This document shows, piece by piece, positions 40,233 through 49,289 of a stretch of DNA of 64,000 nucleotides. The first letter of the stretch is position 1. The number at the start of each line of letters is the position of its first letter. The notes under the pieces were generated by a model. The model was not told where the DNA came from. It saw only the letters and a program-made list of their open reading frames with translations, and did not search any database. A program made the translations under genes and the position numbers. Origin of the DNA: Peptostreptococcaceae bacterium (GTDB lineage: Bacteria; Bacillota; Clostridia; Peptostreptococcales; Acidaminobacteraceae); the NCBI GenBank assembly GCA_027064135.1, contig JAMOQG010000019.1, positions 96,571 to 160,570 on the forward strand. Direction: 5' to 3'.

Positions 40233-40691
40233 ATGAATGAAGTAATTCAGGAAATGAATATATTTGATTTAATTGAAGTTATGCGCATTGAAGAAGAAAG
40301 TTTTGTGAAAAAATGGTCAATGAATGATTTCCTTTATGAACTTATTGTTAATGAAAAAGCAAAATATTTTGTTTATAAAATGAATAATAAAATTATTGCT
40401 TATATTGGTGAATGGCATTTAGAAGATGAAATTCACATTGCGAATTTAGCAGTTGATTTAAATTATAGGAAAAAAGGAATTGCCACTAAGTTATTGAAAG
40501 CAACAATGGAAAGAGCAAATTTTTTAAATGTAAATATAATTTCTCTAGAAGTAAGATTGTCTAATATAAATGCAATTAATTTATATGAAAAAATCGGTTT
40601 TATAAAAACAGATATTTTAGAAAATTATTATGAGATTGAAGATGGCGTAAGAATGGTATATAAAATCGCAGGAGGAATTAATGGAAAATAA
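40233..40691 (+). CDS. rimI: ribosomal-protein-alanine N-acetyltransferase RimI
   Basis: 152 residues, GNAT fold. NLAVDLNYRKKGIATKLL is the acetyl-CoA-binding motif, followed by SLEVRLSNINAINLYEKIGF. Classic neighbour of tsaB/tsaD. Starts 1 nt after tsaB; its end overlaps the next gene by 11 nt. Confidence 0.92.
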   Translation: MNEVIQEMNIFDLIEVMRIEEESFVKKWSMNDFLYELIVNEKAKYFVYKMNNKIIAYIGEWHLEDEIHIANLAVDLNYRKKGIATKLLKATMERANFLNVNIISLEVRLSNINAINLYEKIGFIKTDILENYYEIEDGVRMVYKIAGGINGK

Positions 40692-41937
40692 TAAAAAAAG
40701 AAAAATGCGAGTTAATAAAAAAAGAGTTTTTACTGTGGTTGGAATTTTTTTGTTATTAGTTTTTATTGTATATGTAGGTATAAGTGGATCTAAAAAAGAA
40801 AATAACGAAAAATTTTACTTAAAAACTGAAACTGTAAAAATCGAAGAATTATCATCAACAATATTTACTTCAGGAAAAGTTGAATCTAATGAAAAAAGAA
40901 ATTTAAGTTTTGATATGTCAGGGAAAGTTAAAAAAATGTATTTTAATGAGGGGGATTTTGTTAAAAAAGGTGAAATCATTGCGGAGTTAGATACAGATAT
41001 ATTATTAAAACAAATTAGAAACGCTAAATTAAATGTTGCAATTAATCAGAAAAATATAGAAAAGCTAAGAATGTCGGGTGTTATAAATTATGAAAGTCAA
41101 TATAAGAACTCGAAAATAAATTATGACAATGCTAAAAAGAGTTATGAAGATAATCTTCAGTTATTTAATGATGGTGTAATTAGTGAATCTCAATTAACTG
41201 AATATAAAAATGCGTTTAATATTTCAGAAAACGAATATTTATCTGTTAAAAAGAAATATGAAGGATATGGCAATGGAATAGACCTGGAAATTTTGAAATT
41301 GCAATTAGAAAATTCGGAAACATTACTAAATGATTTAGAAAATGATATGAAAAATGCTCAACTTATTGCTTCAATGGATGGAACAATAACAGAAAAATTA
41401 TTTGAAATTGGAGATTATGTAGTTGAAAATCAGAAAATAATTAGAATTGAAACAATCGATTCTTTGATTGTTAAAATTAATATTAGTCAATATGATATTA
41501 ACGATATTAAAAAAGGACAGAAAGTTATTATTTCAAGAAATGGCGATACTGAAGAGTTTGAAGGAAAAGTAACTAAAATTGCATCAATTGCTTCTGATTC
41601 ATCTCAGTCTTCAGTTGTACCTGTAGAAGTTGAAATTATAACAGACAATTTTTATAAACCTAATTACTCAGTTGATGTAGAAATAACAACTCAATCAAGT
41701 AAAGAAGCTAAAGTTGTGCCGTATGAAGCATTATATAAAGATGAAAATGATAAAGATTGTATTTTTATTTTGAAAAATGGGAAATCAAAAAAAATATATA
41801 TTCAAAAAGGAATAAATGGGGCTCTACTTATTGAAGTTATTGCAAACGAATTAAATATTGGAGATTCAGTGATTTTAAATCCGCCAGTTGAATTTAAAGA
41901 AGGAAGTATTGTTGAATCTTTGAATGACGATAAATAG
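40681..41937 (+). CDS. efflux RND/MacA-type membrane-fusion adaptor
   Basis: 418 residues. N-terminal membrane anchor (about 13-34), then a biotinyl-lipoyl-like half (FTSGKVESNEKRNLSFDMSG), a helical hairpin (about 100-225), the second lipoyl half (ASMDGTITEKLFEIGDYV) and a beta-barrel (about 260-345). Together with the next two genes it makes a MacAB-like ABC exporter. Overlaps rimI by 11 nt, so it is translationally linked to the t6A cluster. Confidence 0.88.
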   Translation: MENNKKRKMRVNKKRVFTVVGIFLLLVFIVYVGISGSKKENNEKFYLKTETVKIEELSSTIFTSGKVESNEKRNLSFDMSGKVKKMYFNEGDFVKKGEIIAELDTDILLKQIRNAKLNVAINQKNIEKLRMSGVINYESQYKNSKINYDNAKKSYEDNLQLFNDGVISESQLTEYKNAFNISENEYLSVKKKYEGYGNGIDLEILKLQLENSETLLNDLENDMKNAQLIASMDGTITEKLFEIGDYVVENQKIIRIETIDSLIVKINISQYDINDIKKGQKVIISRNGDTEEFEGKVTKIASIASDSSQSSVVPVEVEIITDNFYKPNYSVDVEITTQSSKEAKVVPYEALYKDENDKDCIFILKNGKSKKIYIQKGINGALLIEVIANELNIGDSVILNPPVEFKEGSIVESLNDDK

Positions 41938-41952
41938 ATTTTGGAGCGTTAT

Positions 41953-42648
41953 ATGATTAAATTAGATAAAATTTGGAAAATATATGATATGGGTAAAATT
42001 AAAGTTGAAGCTCTTCGTGGAATCGATTTAGAAATAAAAGCCGGAGAATTTGTTTCAATTGTTGGAGCTTCGGGCTCAGGAAAATCAACTATGATGAATA
42101 TACTGGGTTGTTTAGATAGACCAACAAATGGAAAGTATAAATTAAACGGTAGTTATATCGAAGGATTAGATGAAGATGAGCTTGCTAGAATAAGAAATAA
42201 AAATGTAGGTTTTATATTTCAAACTTTTAATTTAGTTCCAAGAGTTACTGCATTTCATAATGTGGAATTACCATTAATTTATTCAAAGGTTAAAGCAAGT
42301 GAAAGAGAAAAAAGAGTTGCAATTGCTTTAGAAAGAGTTGGACTAAGTGATAGAATGAAACATAAACCAAATGAATTATCTGGAGGACAAAAGCAAAGAG
42401 TTGCAATTGCAAGAGCACTAGTAAATAATCCTTCGATTATTTTAGCTGATGAACCTACAGGGAATTTAGATTCTGAAACAACAATTGAAATAATGGAAAT
42501 TTTTAAGAAACTTAATTCTGAAGGGGCAACTGTAATTATTGTTACTCATGAGGTTGAAATTGCGGCGATGACTAATAGACAAATTACTTTTAAAGATGGC
42601 AAGATAGTAAGTGATGAATTAAATAAATATAGAAGTCACGAGGTATAA
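41953..42648 (+). CDS. MacB/LolD-type ABC transporter ATP-binding protein
   Basis: 231 residues from ATG 41953 behind TTGGAG. Walker [17 protein letters not shown]-loop FIFQTFNL, signature [15 protein letters not shown], Walker [15 protein letters not shown]-loop VTHE. Matches the LolD/MacB/FtsE-like exporter ATPase group; partner permease follows 2 nt later. Confidence 0.93.
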   Translation: MIKLDKIWKIYDMGKIKVEALRGIDLEIKAGEFVSIVGASGSGKSTMMNILGCLDRPTNGKYKLNGSYIEGLDEDELARIRNKNVGFIFQTFNLVPRVTAFHNVELPLIYSKVKASEREKRVAIALERVGLSDRMKHKPNELSGGQKQRVAIARALVNNPSIILADEPTGNLDSETTIEIMEIFKKLNSEGATVIIVTHEVEIAAMTNRQITFKDGKIVSDELNKYRSHEV

Positions 42649-42650
42649 AA

Positions 42651-43871
42651 ATGAATTTTATTGAAAGCATAAAAATTGCATTAAAAGCACTTTGGATAAA
42701 TAAAATGAGATCACTATTAACAATGCTAGGTATTATTATAGGAATTTCATCAGTAATAACAGTCGTAGCGCTTGGAAATGGTACTAAAGGCGCAGTGAAT
42801 TCAGAATTTGATAATTATGGTGCTAGTTCTATATATTTATTTAATAAGTATTCGGAAGAAATGTATCAAGAAGATTTGATTACAAATAGAGATTATGAAA
42901 TTTTAAGTAGGATTTTTGAAAACCAGATAGAAGCTAAATCTGCTATAATAAATTATTCAGGAGTAACAAATAAAATTAGTGATGTTAAAAAAGATATTAA
43001 TCTGGATGTAAATGGCGTTGGTGATGAATATGATAAAGTAATTAATTTTGAATTAATCAAAGGCCGTTTTTTAAGTGAACAAGATTTAGTATCAAGAAAA
43101 AATGTTGCTGTTATTGAAAAAGAGTTAGCAATTGAAAAATTTGGGAAAGAAGATGTGCTTGGCAAAAAATTAAGTGTAAGAAGAAACGATGGAGTTGAAA
43201 CATTTATAATAGTTGGAATTTTTGAACCGCCTAAATCTCTTTTGCCTGCAATGGGGGAAAGAGCGAAAGTTATGTATATTCCAACTACTACTGCAGGAAG
43301 AGTTTTAAATTTGTCTGATCAAATTTATTATATGCAATTTAGTTTGAAAAATGATGTTGATGCAGAAAATGTAATTACGCAAATGATTAATGTGCTTGAA
43401 AGAAAACATAAAAATATTGATCAAAATAAATTTCAAGGAGAATCTGCTGAAGGGCAACTTGAAATTATAAATAAAGTAATGAAAATTTTGACATCAGTTG
43501 TTGGTGCTATAGCAGCAATCTCTCTTATTGTCGGCGGAATTGGGATAATGAATATTATGCTTGTGTCTGTTACTGAAAGAACAAGAGAGATTGGGATTAG
43601 AAAAGCAATTGGAGCAACACGAAAAGATATATTGATTCAGTTTTTAATTGAGGCAATTGTTATTTCAGGAATAGGTGGAGTTATTGGAACTGCGATTGGA
43701 ATAATTCTATCAAAAGTGGTTTCATATTTTATTAAAATTCCTGCTACTACTGGTGTTTTAGTAATAATAATTGCGACTTTATTTTCTACAATGGTTGGTA
43801 TTGCAGCTGGACTTTATCCAGCTAATAAAGCGGCAAAGCTTGATCCGATAGATGCCCTACGATATGAATAG
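42651..43871 (+). CDS. MacB-type ABC transporter permease
   Basis: 406 residues. N-terminal helix (about 16-42, NKMRSLLTMLGIIIGISSVI), a large extracytoplasmic MacB_PCD domain (about 45-270) and three C-terminal membrane helices with the FtsX-type signature MLVSVTERTREIGIRKAIGA. Exports a lipid, peptide or drug; the substrate is not visible. Confidence 0.93.
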   Translation: MNFIESIKIALKALWINKMRSLLTMLGIIIGISSVITVVALGNGTKGAVNSEFDNYGASSIYLFNKYSEEMYQEDLITNRDYEILSRIFENQIEAKSAIINYSGVTNKISDVKKDINLDVNGVGDEYDKVINFELIKGRFLSEQDLVSRKNVAVIEKELAIEKFGKEDVLGKKLSVRRNDGVETFIIVGIFEPPKSLLPAMGERAKVMYIPTTTAGRVLNLSDQIYYMQFSLKNDVDAENVITQMINVLERKHKNIDQNKFQGESAEGQLEIINKVMKILTSVVGAIAAISLIVGGIGIMNIMLVSVTERTREIGIRKAIGATRKDILIQFLIEAIVISGIGGVIGTAIGIILSKVVSYFIKIPATTGVLVIIIATLFSTMVGIAAGLYPANKAAKLDPIDALRYE

Positions 43872-43879
43872 GAGGAATT

Positions 43880-44569
43880 ATGGAGACCGAAGAAATAATT
43901 GAAGTTAAAATGAGTGTGCTTTCTAGAATAAAAGGAATTTTTACAAATCCAATTTTAGTGTTTGAGGATATTAAAAAGAATCCAGATATTTTGAAACCTG
44001 CGATTATATTAATGGGAATATTTATAGGTACTTATTTAATTCAGTTAAGCGTAATAAGAGAATTGATTATTGAGCAACTTAAAACTTCTATGGAAGCAAA
44101 TACTTCTTTTCAAATAACTGAAAGTTATTTAAAAAAAGTGATTATTAGCGGTTTGTTTGCAGGAACGATTTTCTTTGCACTTGTACCAATAATAAAAGGA
44201 ATGATAGTGCATGGAGTTTCTTTGATAAATAATGGAAAAGGTAAATTGAAAGCAACGATAAGTGTGTTTGTATATTCATATTTTATTGTAGCGCTTGGTC
44301 AAATTATTTTGGCAATATTAAAAATGATAACCGGTAATGCTTATCTTACTTTATCGCCGGCAGTGTTTTTTTCGTTGAAATCAAATGAATTATTATTATC
44401 ATTGCTTTCGTATTTTGATATATTTGTTGTGATTTATCTTGTAGTAACTATTATTGGAATAAAAATTATTCAAGAATTGACAACTTCTAAAGCGGTAATT
44501 GCTGTCTTAATACCATCTGGTATCTATATGTTGCTGATTACAGTGCCAATTCTGTTAGGATTAAATTAG
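43880..44569 (+). CDS. Yip1-domain membrane protein
   Basis: 229 residues with about five membrane segments after an N-terminal cytoplasmic stretch (VLSRIKGIFTNPILVFEDIK, a typical opening of Yip1 proteins in Bacillota). It follows the MacAB-like permease by 8 nt and precedes tsaD by 12 nt. Role unknown; possibly an accessory of the exporter. Confidence 0.75.
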   Translation: METEEIIEVKMSVLSRIKGIFTNPILVFEDIKKNPDILKPAIILMGIFIGTYLIQLSVIRELIIEQLKTSMEANTSFQITESYLKKVIISGLFAGTIFFALVPIIKGMIVHGVSLINNGKGKLKATISVFVYSYFIVALGQIILAILKMITGNAYLTLSPAVFFSLKSNELLLSLLSYFDIFVVIYLVVTIIGIKIIQELTTSKAVIAVLIPSGIYMLLITVPILLGLN

Positions 44570-44581
44570 AAAGGTGATTAA

Positions 44582-45589
44582 ATGAGTCTATTAAGTTTAG
44601 CTATTGAAACTAGTTGTGATGAAACCTCAGTGGCAGTTATTAAAAATAAAAGAGAAGTAATTTCGAATGTTATATATTCACAAATTGACATTCATAAAAA
44701 ATTTGGTGGAGTTGTTCCAGAGGTCGCTTCAAGAAATCATCTTGAAAAAATTTCTCAGATAGTGGATGAAGCCCTTAATGAAGCAGAGTGTAGTCTTGAT
44801 GATTTGGATTATATTTCTGTTACAAATGGACCAGGATTAGTTGGAGCGCTATTAGTAGGGCTTTCTTATGCAAAAGCATTAAGTTTTTCTTTAGATATAC
44901 CTTTAGTTCCTGTTAATCATATTGAAGGACATATTTATGCGAATTTTATTGAACATAAAGAACTAGAACCGCCTTTTATTTCGCTTGTGGTGTCTGGTGG
45001 ACACACTCATCTTGTAGAAGTTAAAGATTATAGTGATTTTAATGTTATTGGTAGAACGCGCGATGATGCTGCGGGAGAGAGCTTTGATAAAGTAGCAAGA
45101 AAATTAGGTTTAGGGTATCCAGGTGGACCCATTATTGACGAACTTGCAAAAGAGGGAGACCCTAATGCAATCAAATTTCCTCGTTCAAAAATTGATAATT
45201 ATGATTTTAGTTTTAGTGGTTTAAAAACTGCTGTACTTAATTATATAAATATGATGCAACAGAGAAATGAAAAAATAAATGAGAAAGATGTTGCTGCAAG
45301 TTTTCAAGCAGCTGTTGTTGAAGTTTTAGTTGAAAATGCTAAAAGAGTTTGTAAAAATATGAAAATAGATAAAATTGTATTAGCTGGTGGAGTTGCTGCT
45401 AATAATGGATTAAGAGAAGCATTAGATTCTATGGGGAAAGAAGAAGGGATATCCATTTTTTATCCTTCTAAAATTTTATGTACTGATAATGCTGCAATGA
45501 TTGGATGTGCAGGAGCATATAGATATGAAAGAAAAATGTTTGGAAGTGAAGAAACAATTGCAATTCCTAATTTAGAAATTGATAGTTAA
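44582..45589 (+). CDS. tsaD: tRNA N6-threonylcarbamoyltransferase TsaD
   Basis: 335 residues. [15 protein letters not shown], metal ligands in [62 protein letters not shown] and [14 protein letters not shown]. Transfers the threonylcarbamoyl group to A37. Last gene of the string; no terminator follows, but a structured minus-strand element begins 2 nt after its stop. Confidence 0.96.
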   Translation: MSLLSLAIETSCDETSVAVIKNKREVISNVIYSQIDIHKKFGGVVPEVASRNHLEKISQIVDEALNEAECSLDDLDYISVTNGPGLVGALLVGLSYAKALSFSLDIPLVPVNHIEGHIYANFIEHKELEPPFISLVVSGGHTHLVEVKDYSDFNVIGRTRDDAAGESFDKVARKLGLGYPGGPIIDELAKEGDPNAIKFPRSKIDNYDFSFSGLKTAVLNYINMMQQRNEKINEKDVAASFQAAVVEVLVENAKRVCKNMKIDKIVLAGGVAANNGLREALDSMGKEEGISIFYPSKILCTDNAAMIGCAGAYRYERKMFGSEETIAIPNLEIDS

Positions 45590-45591
45590 TG

Positions 45592-45960
45592 TGAACCTCA
45601 CCACCCAAATAAGCTATTTGGATGGAGCTTCTTTTCAAGACTTCGTATACATTGTAGCAGTATAGTACTAGCTTGATTTAAGTGTAGTTTGGTAATTAAG
45701 TTTTTGCACCTGTTAATACAGGCAACCCTTATACACTAGGGGTAGTCCACATACCCATTATACTCCAGAGTACTATCTCTTGCTTCGCAATTCACCTTGT
45801 CCGTTACCAATTAATTGGTTTCGGAATACATTTAGAAGCTCATGCTTTGAATATTTTACTTGGTCAAAGACTAGTGACCAAAACTTCATATATTCACTTG
45901 TCGTTTAACAAGGCGTGGATTCCTTTTAATTAGAATACACTTTAAACTTTTAACCTTGTT
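45592..45960 (-). ncRNA. orphan structured RNA with an IS200/IS605-like 3' end
   Basis: There is no ORF between 45590 and 46202. Read on the minus strand from the promoter at 45967-45995, the segment folds densely: AACAAGG/CCTTGTT closing the 5' domain (45954-45960 with 45907-45913), TTGGTCA/TGACCAA (45861-45882), ACCAATTAATTGGT, TTGC-GAA-GCAA, GGGTA/TACCC, CCTGT/ACAGG and a long-range ATAGTACT/AGTACTAT. Its 3' end reads GAAGCTCC, a hairpin (CCATCCAAATA/TATTTGGGTGG) and GGTGAGGTTCAC. That end resembles IS605-group right ends, whose TnpB guide (omega) RNAs finish there. Wobble pairs favour the minus strand as template. No tnpA/tnpB remains. It could instead be another large structured RNA. Confidence 0.55.
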
Positions 45961-45966
45961 AAGGAT

Positions 45967-45995
45967 ATTATATCACATGTTCTTCTTTTGAACAA
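45967..45995 (-). promoter_or_regulatory. promoter of the orphan structured RNA
   Basis: On the minus strand TTGTTC (45995-45990), 17-nt spacer, perfect TATAAT (45972-45967). The expected start, near 45960, coincides with the first base of the 5' stem. Confidence 0.7.
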
Positions 45996-46015
45996 GTGTT
46001 TATTGATGAAAAACC

Positions 46016-46067
46016 GTCTAAATTCATCTCCACCCAATGCATAGCTTCGATGGAGTGTTCTTTAGAC
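46016..46067 (-). repeat. subterminal hairpin at the left side of the orphan element
   Basis: GTCTAAA and TTTAGAC (46016-46022, 46061-46067) enclose CTCCA/TGGAG, an imperfect 52-bp hairpin upstream of the RNA promoter. Imperfect subterminal hairpins at both ends are how IS200/IS605 transposases recognise their DNA. It may mark the left end of a transposon-derived unit. Confidence 0.4.
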
Positions 46068-46202
46068 AATTAATAAATTTAATACTACATATAAAAATAG
46101 GTAGGTGTAGTTATATTTTTGTTAAAGCATATAGTGACAATGATTTATTAATGTTTAGGAATATATAATTAACGCTTTGGAAATTAATTGAAAGGAAAAA
46201 TT

Positions 46203-48050
46203 ATGAAAAAAAATACAAATAGTATAACGATATTTGATTATAAATCTCAACATATTAAAAAAGATAGAAGTGATTTGATAGAATCTTCAAAAATTTTCAT
46301 GGATTATATATTTCAGTTTATTACCAAGAAGAATTTCATTATAATTTTAACTGATGCTGATGCAAATGTTATTCATATAGTTGGTGGTGAGTATTTAACT
46401 AAAAAATTTAAAAAAGATTATAATTTCGGATTAGGAAATCAATTTTCAAAAAAATTTATAGGTGAAACTGCAATAAATTTATCATTATCTTCAAAAAAAC
46501 CTGTGAAATTTTGTGGTGAAGAACATGAAAATGCTGACCATCACGAATTGTCATGTTATAGTGCACCAATTTTAATTAATGGTGAAATACTAGGAGCATT
46601 GTGTATTACAGAACGGAATAAAGAATTTAATAAAAATGCACTAGGTATGGTTATCGCTTCCGCTAAAGGAATAGAAAATCAAATCTATAATAAAAGGCGT
46701 GCTGATAAAATTGCAGAGCAATCAAAATATCAAAATGCTATTGTAGAAAATATTAAAGAAGCATTTTTAACGATAGATAATAAAGGTGTTTTAACATATA
46801 TGAATCAGAAGGCTGCAGAAATGTTAGCTTTTGATATAGAAGAAAGTGTTGGAAAAAGCATTAGTGAATTAGTTCCATTTAAACCAATAATTCTTGAGGT
46901 TTTAGAAACAGGGAAAGGATATGTAGATAGAGAATATGTATTAACTAATAATGTGGGTAAAAAATTACATTTGTTTAAAACTGCCATTCCAATTAGAGAT
47001 AAAAATGGTAATTTAACGGGTGTAATAGATATTTTTAGAGAAATAGGAGATATTAAAAAGATTGTAAATAAGATGATTGGAGCAAAAGCCAGTTTTGAAT
47101 TTGATGATATAATTGGCGAAACGCCAGCATTTAGAAAATGCATAGAGAAAGCAAAAAAAGCTGCCAGAAGTTCATCAAATATTTTAATACAAGGTGAATC
47201 TGGCACAGGAAAAGAACTTTTTGCGCAATCAATTCACAATTATAGTACAAGAAGGAATAAACCATTTGTTGCGATTAATTGTGCTGCTATTCCAAGAGAA
47301 TTAATTGAGAGCGAATTATTTGGGTATGCAAAAGGTTCGTTTACTGGTGGAATGAAAGGTGGACGACCTGGCAAATTTGAATTAGCTGACGGCGGAACTA
47401 TTTTTTTAGATGAAATTGGTGATATGCCAATAGATGTTCAAGCCAAATTATTAAGAGTGCTTCAGGATAAAAAAGTTATGAGAGTTGGCGGTGATAGTAT
47501 ATTTAATGTAAATGTTAGAATTATTGCTGCTACAAATAAGAATCTTTATGAAGAAGCAAAAAATAATAATTTCAGATGGGATATTTATTATAGGTTAAAT
47601 GTTTTGGGAATTAATATTCCGGCATTAAATGAAAGGAAAGAAGATATACCACTAATAGTAAATAAATTAGTTTCAAAAATTAATAAACGATTAGGAACCG
47701 ATATTGAGGGTATGAATAATGAAGTAATTGATATTTTAGAGAAACATTCGTGGAAAGGAAATGTTAGAGAACTTGAAAATGTGGTAGAGCGTATGATGAA
47801 TATATGTACGAATGATAGAATTGGTTTAGAACATTTACCTGATGAATATATGGAAATAGAACCGAAAATAGAACCGAAAATAGCGGAAATAGAAAATTAT
47901 AAAGTTAGAACTTTTGAAGAGGCCGAAAAAGAAATTATAAGTAATGCAATTGAATATTTTAAAGGAAATATTGCAAAAACGTCAAGGAGTTTAAAAATAA
48001 GTAGGAATACACTATATAATAAAATGAAAAAATATAAAATAAACATGTAA
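46203..48050 (+). CDS. sigma-54 enhancer-binding regulator (AcoR-like: GAF, PAS, AAA+, Fis HTH)
   Basis: 615 residues from ATG 46203, behind AAAGGA. N-terminal GAF-like sensor (about 20-165), PAS domain (about 180-285; FLTIDNKGVLTYMNQKAAEM), AAA+ domain (about 305-535) with Walker A GESGTGKELFAQSIH, the sigma-54 contact loop GSFTGG (variant of GAFTGA), Walker B GGTIFLDEIGDM and the arginine-finger region, then a C-terminal Fis-type HTH (GNIAKTSRSLKISRNTLYNKM). A short EPKI duplication precedes the HTH. A -24/-12 promoter starts the next operon, the obvious target. Confidence 0.94.
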   Translation: MKKNTNSITIFDYKSQHIKKDRSDLIESSKIFMDYIFQFITKKNFIIILTDADANVIHIVGGEYLTKKFKKDYNFGLGNQFSKKFIGETAINLSLSSKKPVKFCGEEHENADHHELSCYSAPILINGEILGALCITERNKEFNKNALGMVIASAKGIENQIYNKRRADKIAEQSKYQNAIVENIKEAFLTIDNKGVLTYMNQKAAEMLAFDIEESVGKSISELVPFKPIILEVLETGKGYVDREYVLTNNVGKKLHLFKTAIPIRDKNGNLTGVIDIFREIGDIKKIVNKMIGAKASFEFDDIIGETPAFRKCIEKAKKAARSSSNILIQGESGTGKELFAQSIHNYSTRRNKPFVAINCAAIPRELIESELFGYAKGSFTGGMKGGRPGKFELADGGTIFLDEIGDMPIDVQAKLLRVLQDKKVMRVGGDSIFNVNVRIIAATNKNLYEEAKNNNFRWDIYYRLNVLGINIPALNERKEDIPLIVNKLVSKINKRLGTDIEGMNNEVIDILEKHSWKGNVRELENVVERMMNICTNDRIGLEHLPDEYMEIEPKIEPKIAEIENYKVRTFEEAEKEIISNAIEYFKGNIAKTSRSLKISRNTLYNKMKKYKINM

Positions 48051-48057
48051 ATAACAA

Positions 48058-48100
48058 AAGTGTCCTAAATTTAAACAATAGTTTAATTTTAGGACACTTT
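48058..48100 (+). terminator. terminator after the sigma-54 regulator gene
   Basis: AAGTGTCCTAAA (48058-48069) and TTTAGGACACTT (48088-48099) form a 12-bp stem with an inner TTAAAC/GTTTAA pairing. The T run is short (three), so termination may be partial. Confidence 0.6.
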
Positions 48101-48121
48101 GCTAATAAGCTCTAAGTTTCA

Positions 48122-48166
48122 ATGCTCTTTAACATAAAAAAAATAACATGCTCAAATATAGAGCAT
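48122..48166 (+). promoter_or_regulatory. candidate upstream activator sites (ATGCTC repeats)
   Basis: ATGCTC (48148-48153), 7 nt, GAGCAT (48161-48166) form a perfect inverted repeat, with a further ATGCTC at 48122-48127. They lie 75-135 bp upstream of the -12 element, the usual range for enhancer-binding proteins. Confidence 0.55.
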
Positions 48167-48243
48167 ATATGTTGTGTTATAATCTTTTTTGATTTTTTCT
48201 TGAAAGCCGTCCAAATACTAGAATACTGATAATATCCAGGTAT

Positions 48244-48260
48244 TGGCACATAAGTTGCAT
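48244..48260 (+). promoter_or_regulatory. sigma-54 (-24/-12) promoter of the dehydrogenase-TRAP operon
   Basis: TGGCAC, 5 nt, TTGCAT matches the sigma-54 consensus TGGCAC-N5-TTGCW at every position. It lies about 60 bp before the first gene and directly after a sigma-54 activator gene. Confidence 0.92.
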
Positions 48261-48318
48261 ATATATAGATATAAATGAATGTTTATGTATAATGATATGT
48301 CACTTGGAGGTGATTAGA

Positions 48319-49278
48319 GTGAATAAAGAATTATATTCTCAATTTTATAAAACAATGTTTAAAATAAGAACATTTGAAAAAAGGATTGAAGAGTTTTCTA
48401 TGAAAGGAGAGGTACCTGGGTTTGTTCATCTGTATATTGGGGAAGAGGCTATAGCTACGGGAGTTTGCGCAAACTTAACTAAGAATGATTATATACAAAG
48501 TACACATCGAGGTCATGGTCATACTATTGCAAAAGGTGCAAAAGTTGATAAAATGATGGCTGAGTTATTTGGAAAGAGAACTGGGTATTGCAAAGGAAAA
48601 GGTGGATCGATGCATATTGCAGATTTTAGCGTTGGGATGCTTGGAGCAAACGGGATTGTAGGTGGTGGATTTACTTTAGCTACAGGTGCAGCTTTAGCAG
48701 AAAAGATAAAAGGGACAAACAATGTTTCTGTTGTATTTTTTGGGGATGGTGCTTCTAATCGCGGAACGTTTCATGAAGCGTTAAATATGGCTTCTGTCTG
48801 GAAATTACCCGTGGTTTTCGTATGTGAAAATAACGAATGGGCATCGACAACACCATATTTAACAACAACATCTGTTAAAGATATTTCTGATCGAGCTGTA
48901 GGGTATGGAATTCCAGGCGTAATAGTAGATGGAAATGATGTAGAAAAAGTTTATGAGGAATCTGCAAAAGCAATCGAAAGAGCAAGAAAAGGTGAAGGAC
49001 CTAGCATTGTTGAAATGAAGACTTATAGAATAAAAGGTCATTTTGTTGGTGATCCTGAAATGTATAGAACAAAAGATGAAGTAAAAGAAAGATTTGAATT
49101 AACTGATCCGATAAGAAGATTTAAGGAAAAGGTATTATTAGAAGGTGTTTTAAGCGAAAATGAAATTAATAAGATGGAAGAAGAGATAATAAAAGAAATT
49201 GATGATGCTGTTAAATTTGCTATGGAAAGTCCATTTCCGAGTGAAGAAGAACTCTTTGAAGATTTGTATGTGGATTAG
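48319..49278 (+). CDS. thiamine-diphosphate dehydrogenase E1 alpha (acetoin/2-oxoacid type)
   Basis: 319 residues from GTG 48319, behind TTGGAGGTG. The ThDP motif GDGASNRGTFHEALNMASVW...ENN is complete, and YCKGKGGSMHIADFSVGMLG with GANGIVGGG is the pattern of AcoA-like and related E1 alpha chains. Decarboxylates a 2-oxoacid or cleaves acetoin with the beta subunit. First gene after the sigma-54 promoter; beta chain starts 11 nt later. Acetoin is suggested by similarity to AcoA and the AcoR-like regulator, but is not proven. Confidence 0.9.
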   Translation: MNKELYSQFYKTMFKIRTFEKRIEEFSMKGEVPGFVHLYIGEEAIATGVCANLTKNDYIQSTHRGHGHTIAKGAKVDKMMAELFGKRTGYCKGKGGSMHIADFSVGMLGANGIVGGGFTLATGAALAEKIKGTNNVSVVFFGDGASNRGTFHEALNMASVWKLPVVFVCENNEWASTTPYLTTTSVKDISDRAVGYGIPGVIVDGNDVEKVYEESAKAIERARKGEGPSIVEMKTYRIKGHFVGDPEMYRTKDEVKERFELTDPIRRFKEKVLLEGVLSENEINKMEEEIIKEIDDAVKFAMESPFPSEEELFEDLYVD

Positions 49279-49289
49279 GAGGTGATATT

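Noticed and set aside
45592-45960. Group I intron or IStron core in the orphan RNA
   Set aside because: The paired conserved core segments (GACUA with a matching UAGUC) were not found, and the element lies outside a gene on the opposite strand to tsaD.
45590-46202. Eroded tnpB coding sequence
   Set aside because: All three minus-strand frames are broken by frequent stops, and no RuvC-like or zinc-ribbon motif is seen; only short open stretches remain.
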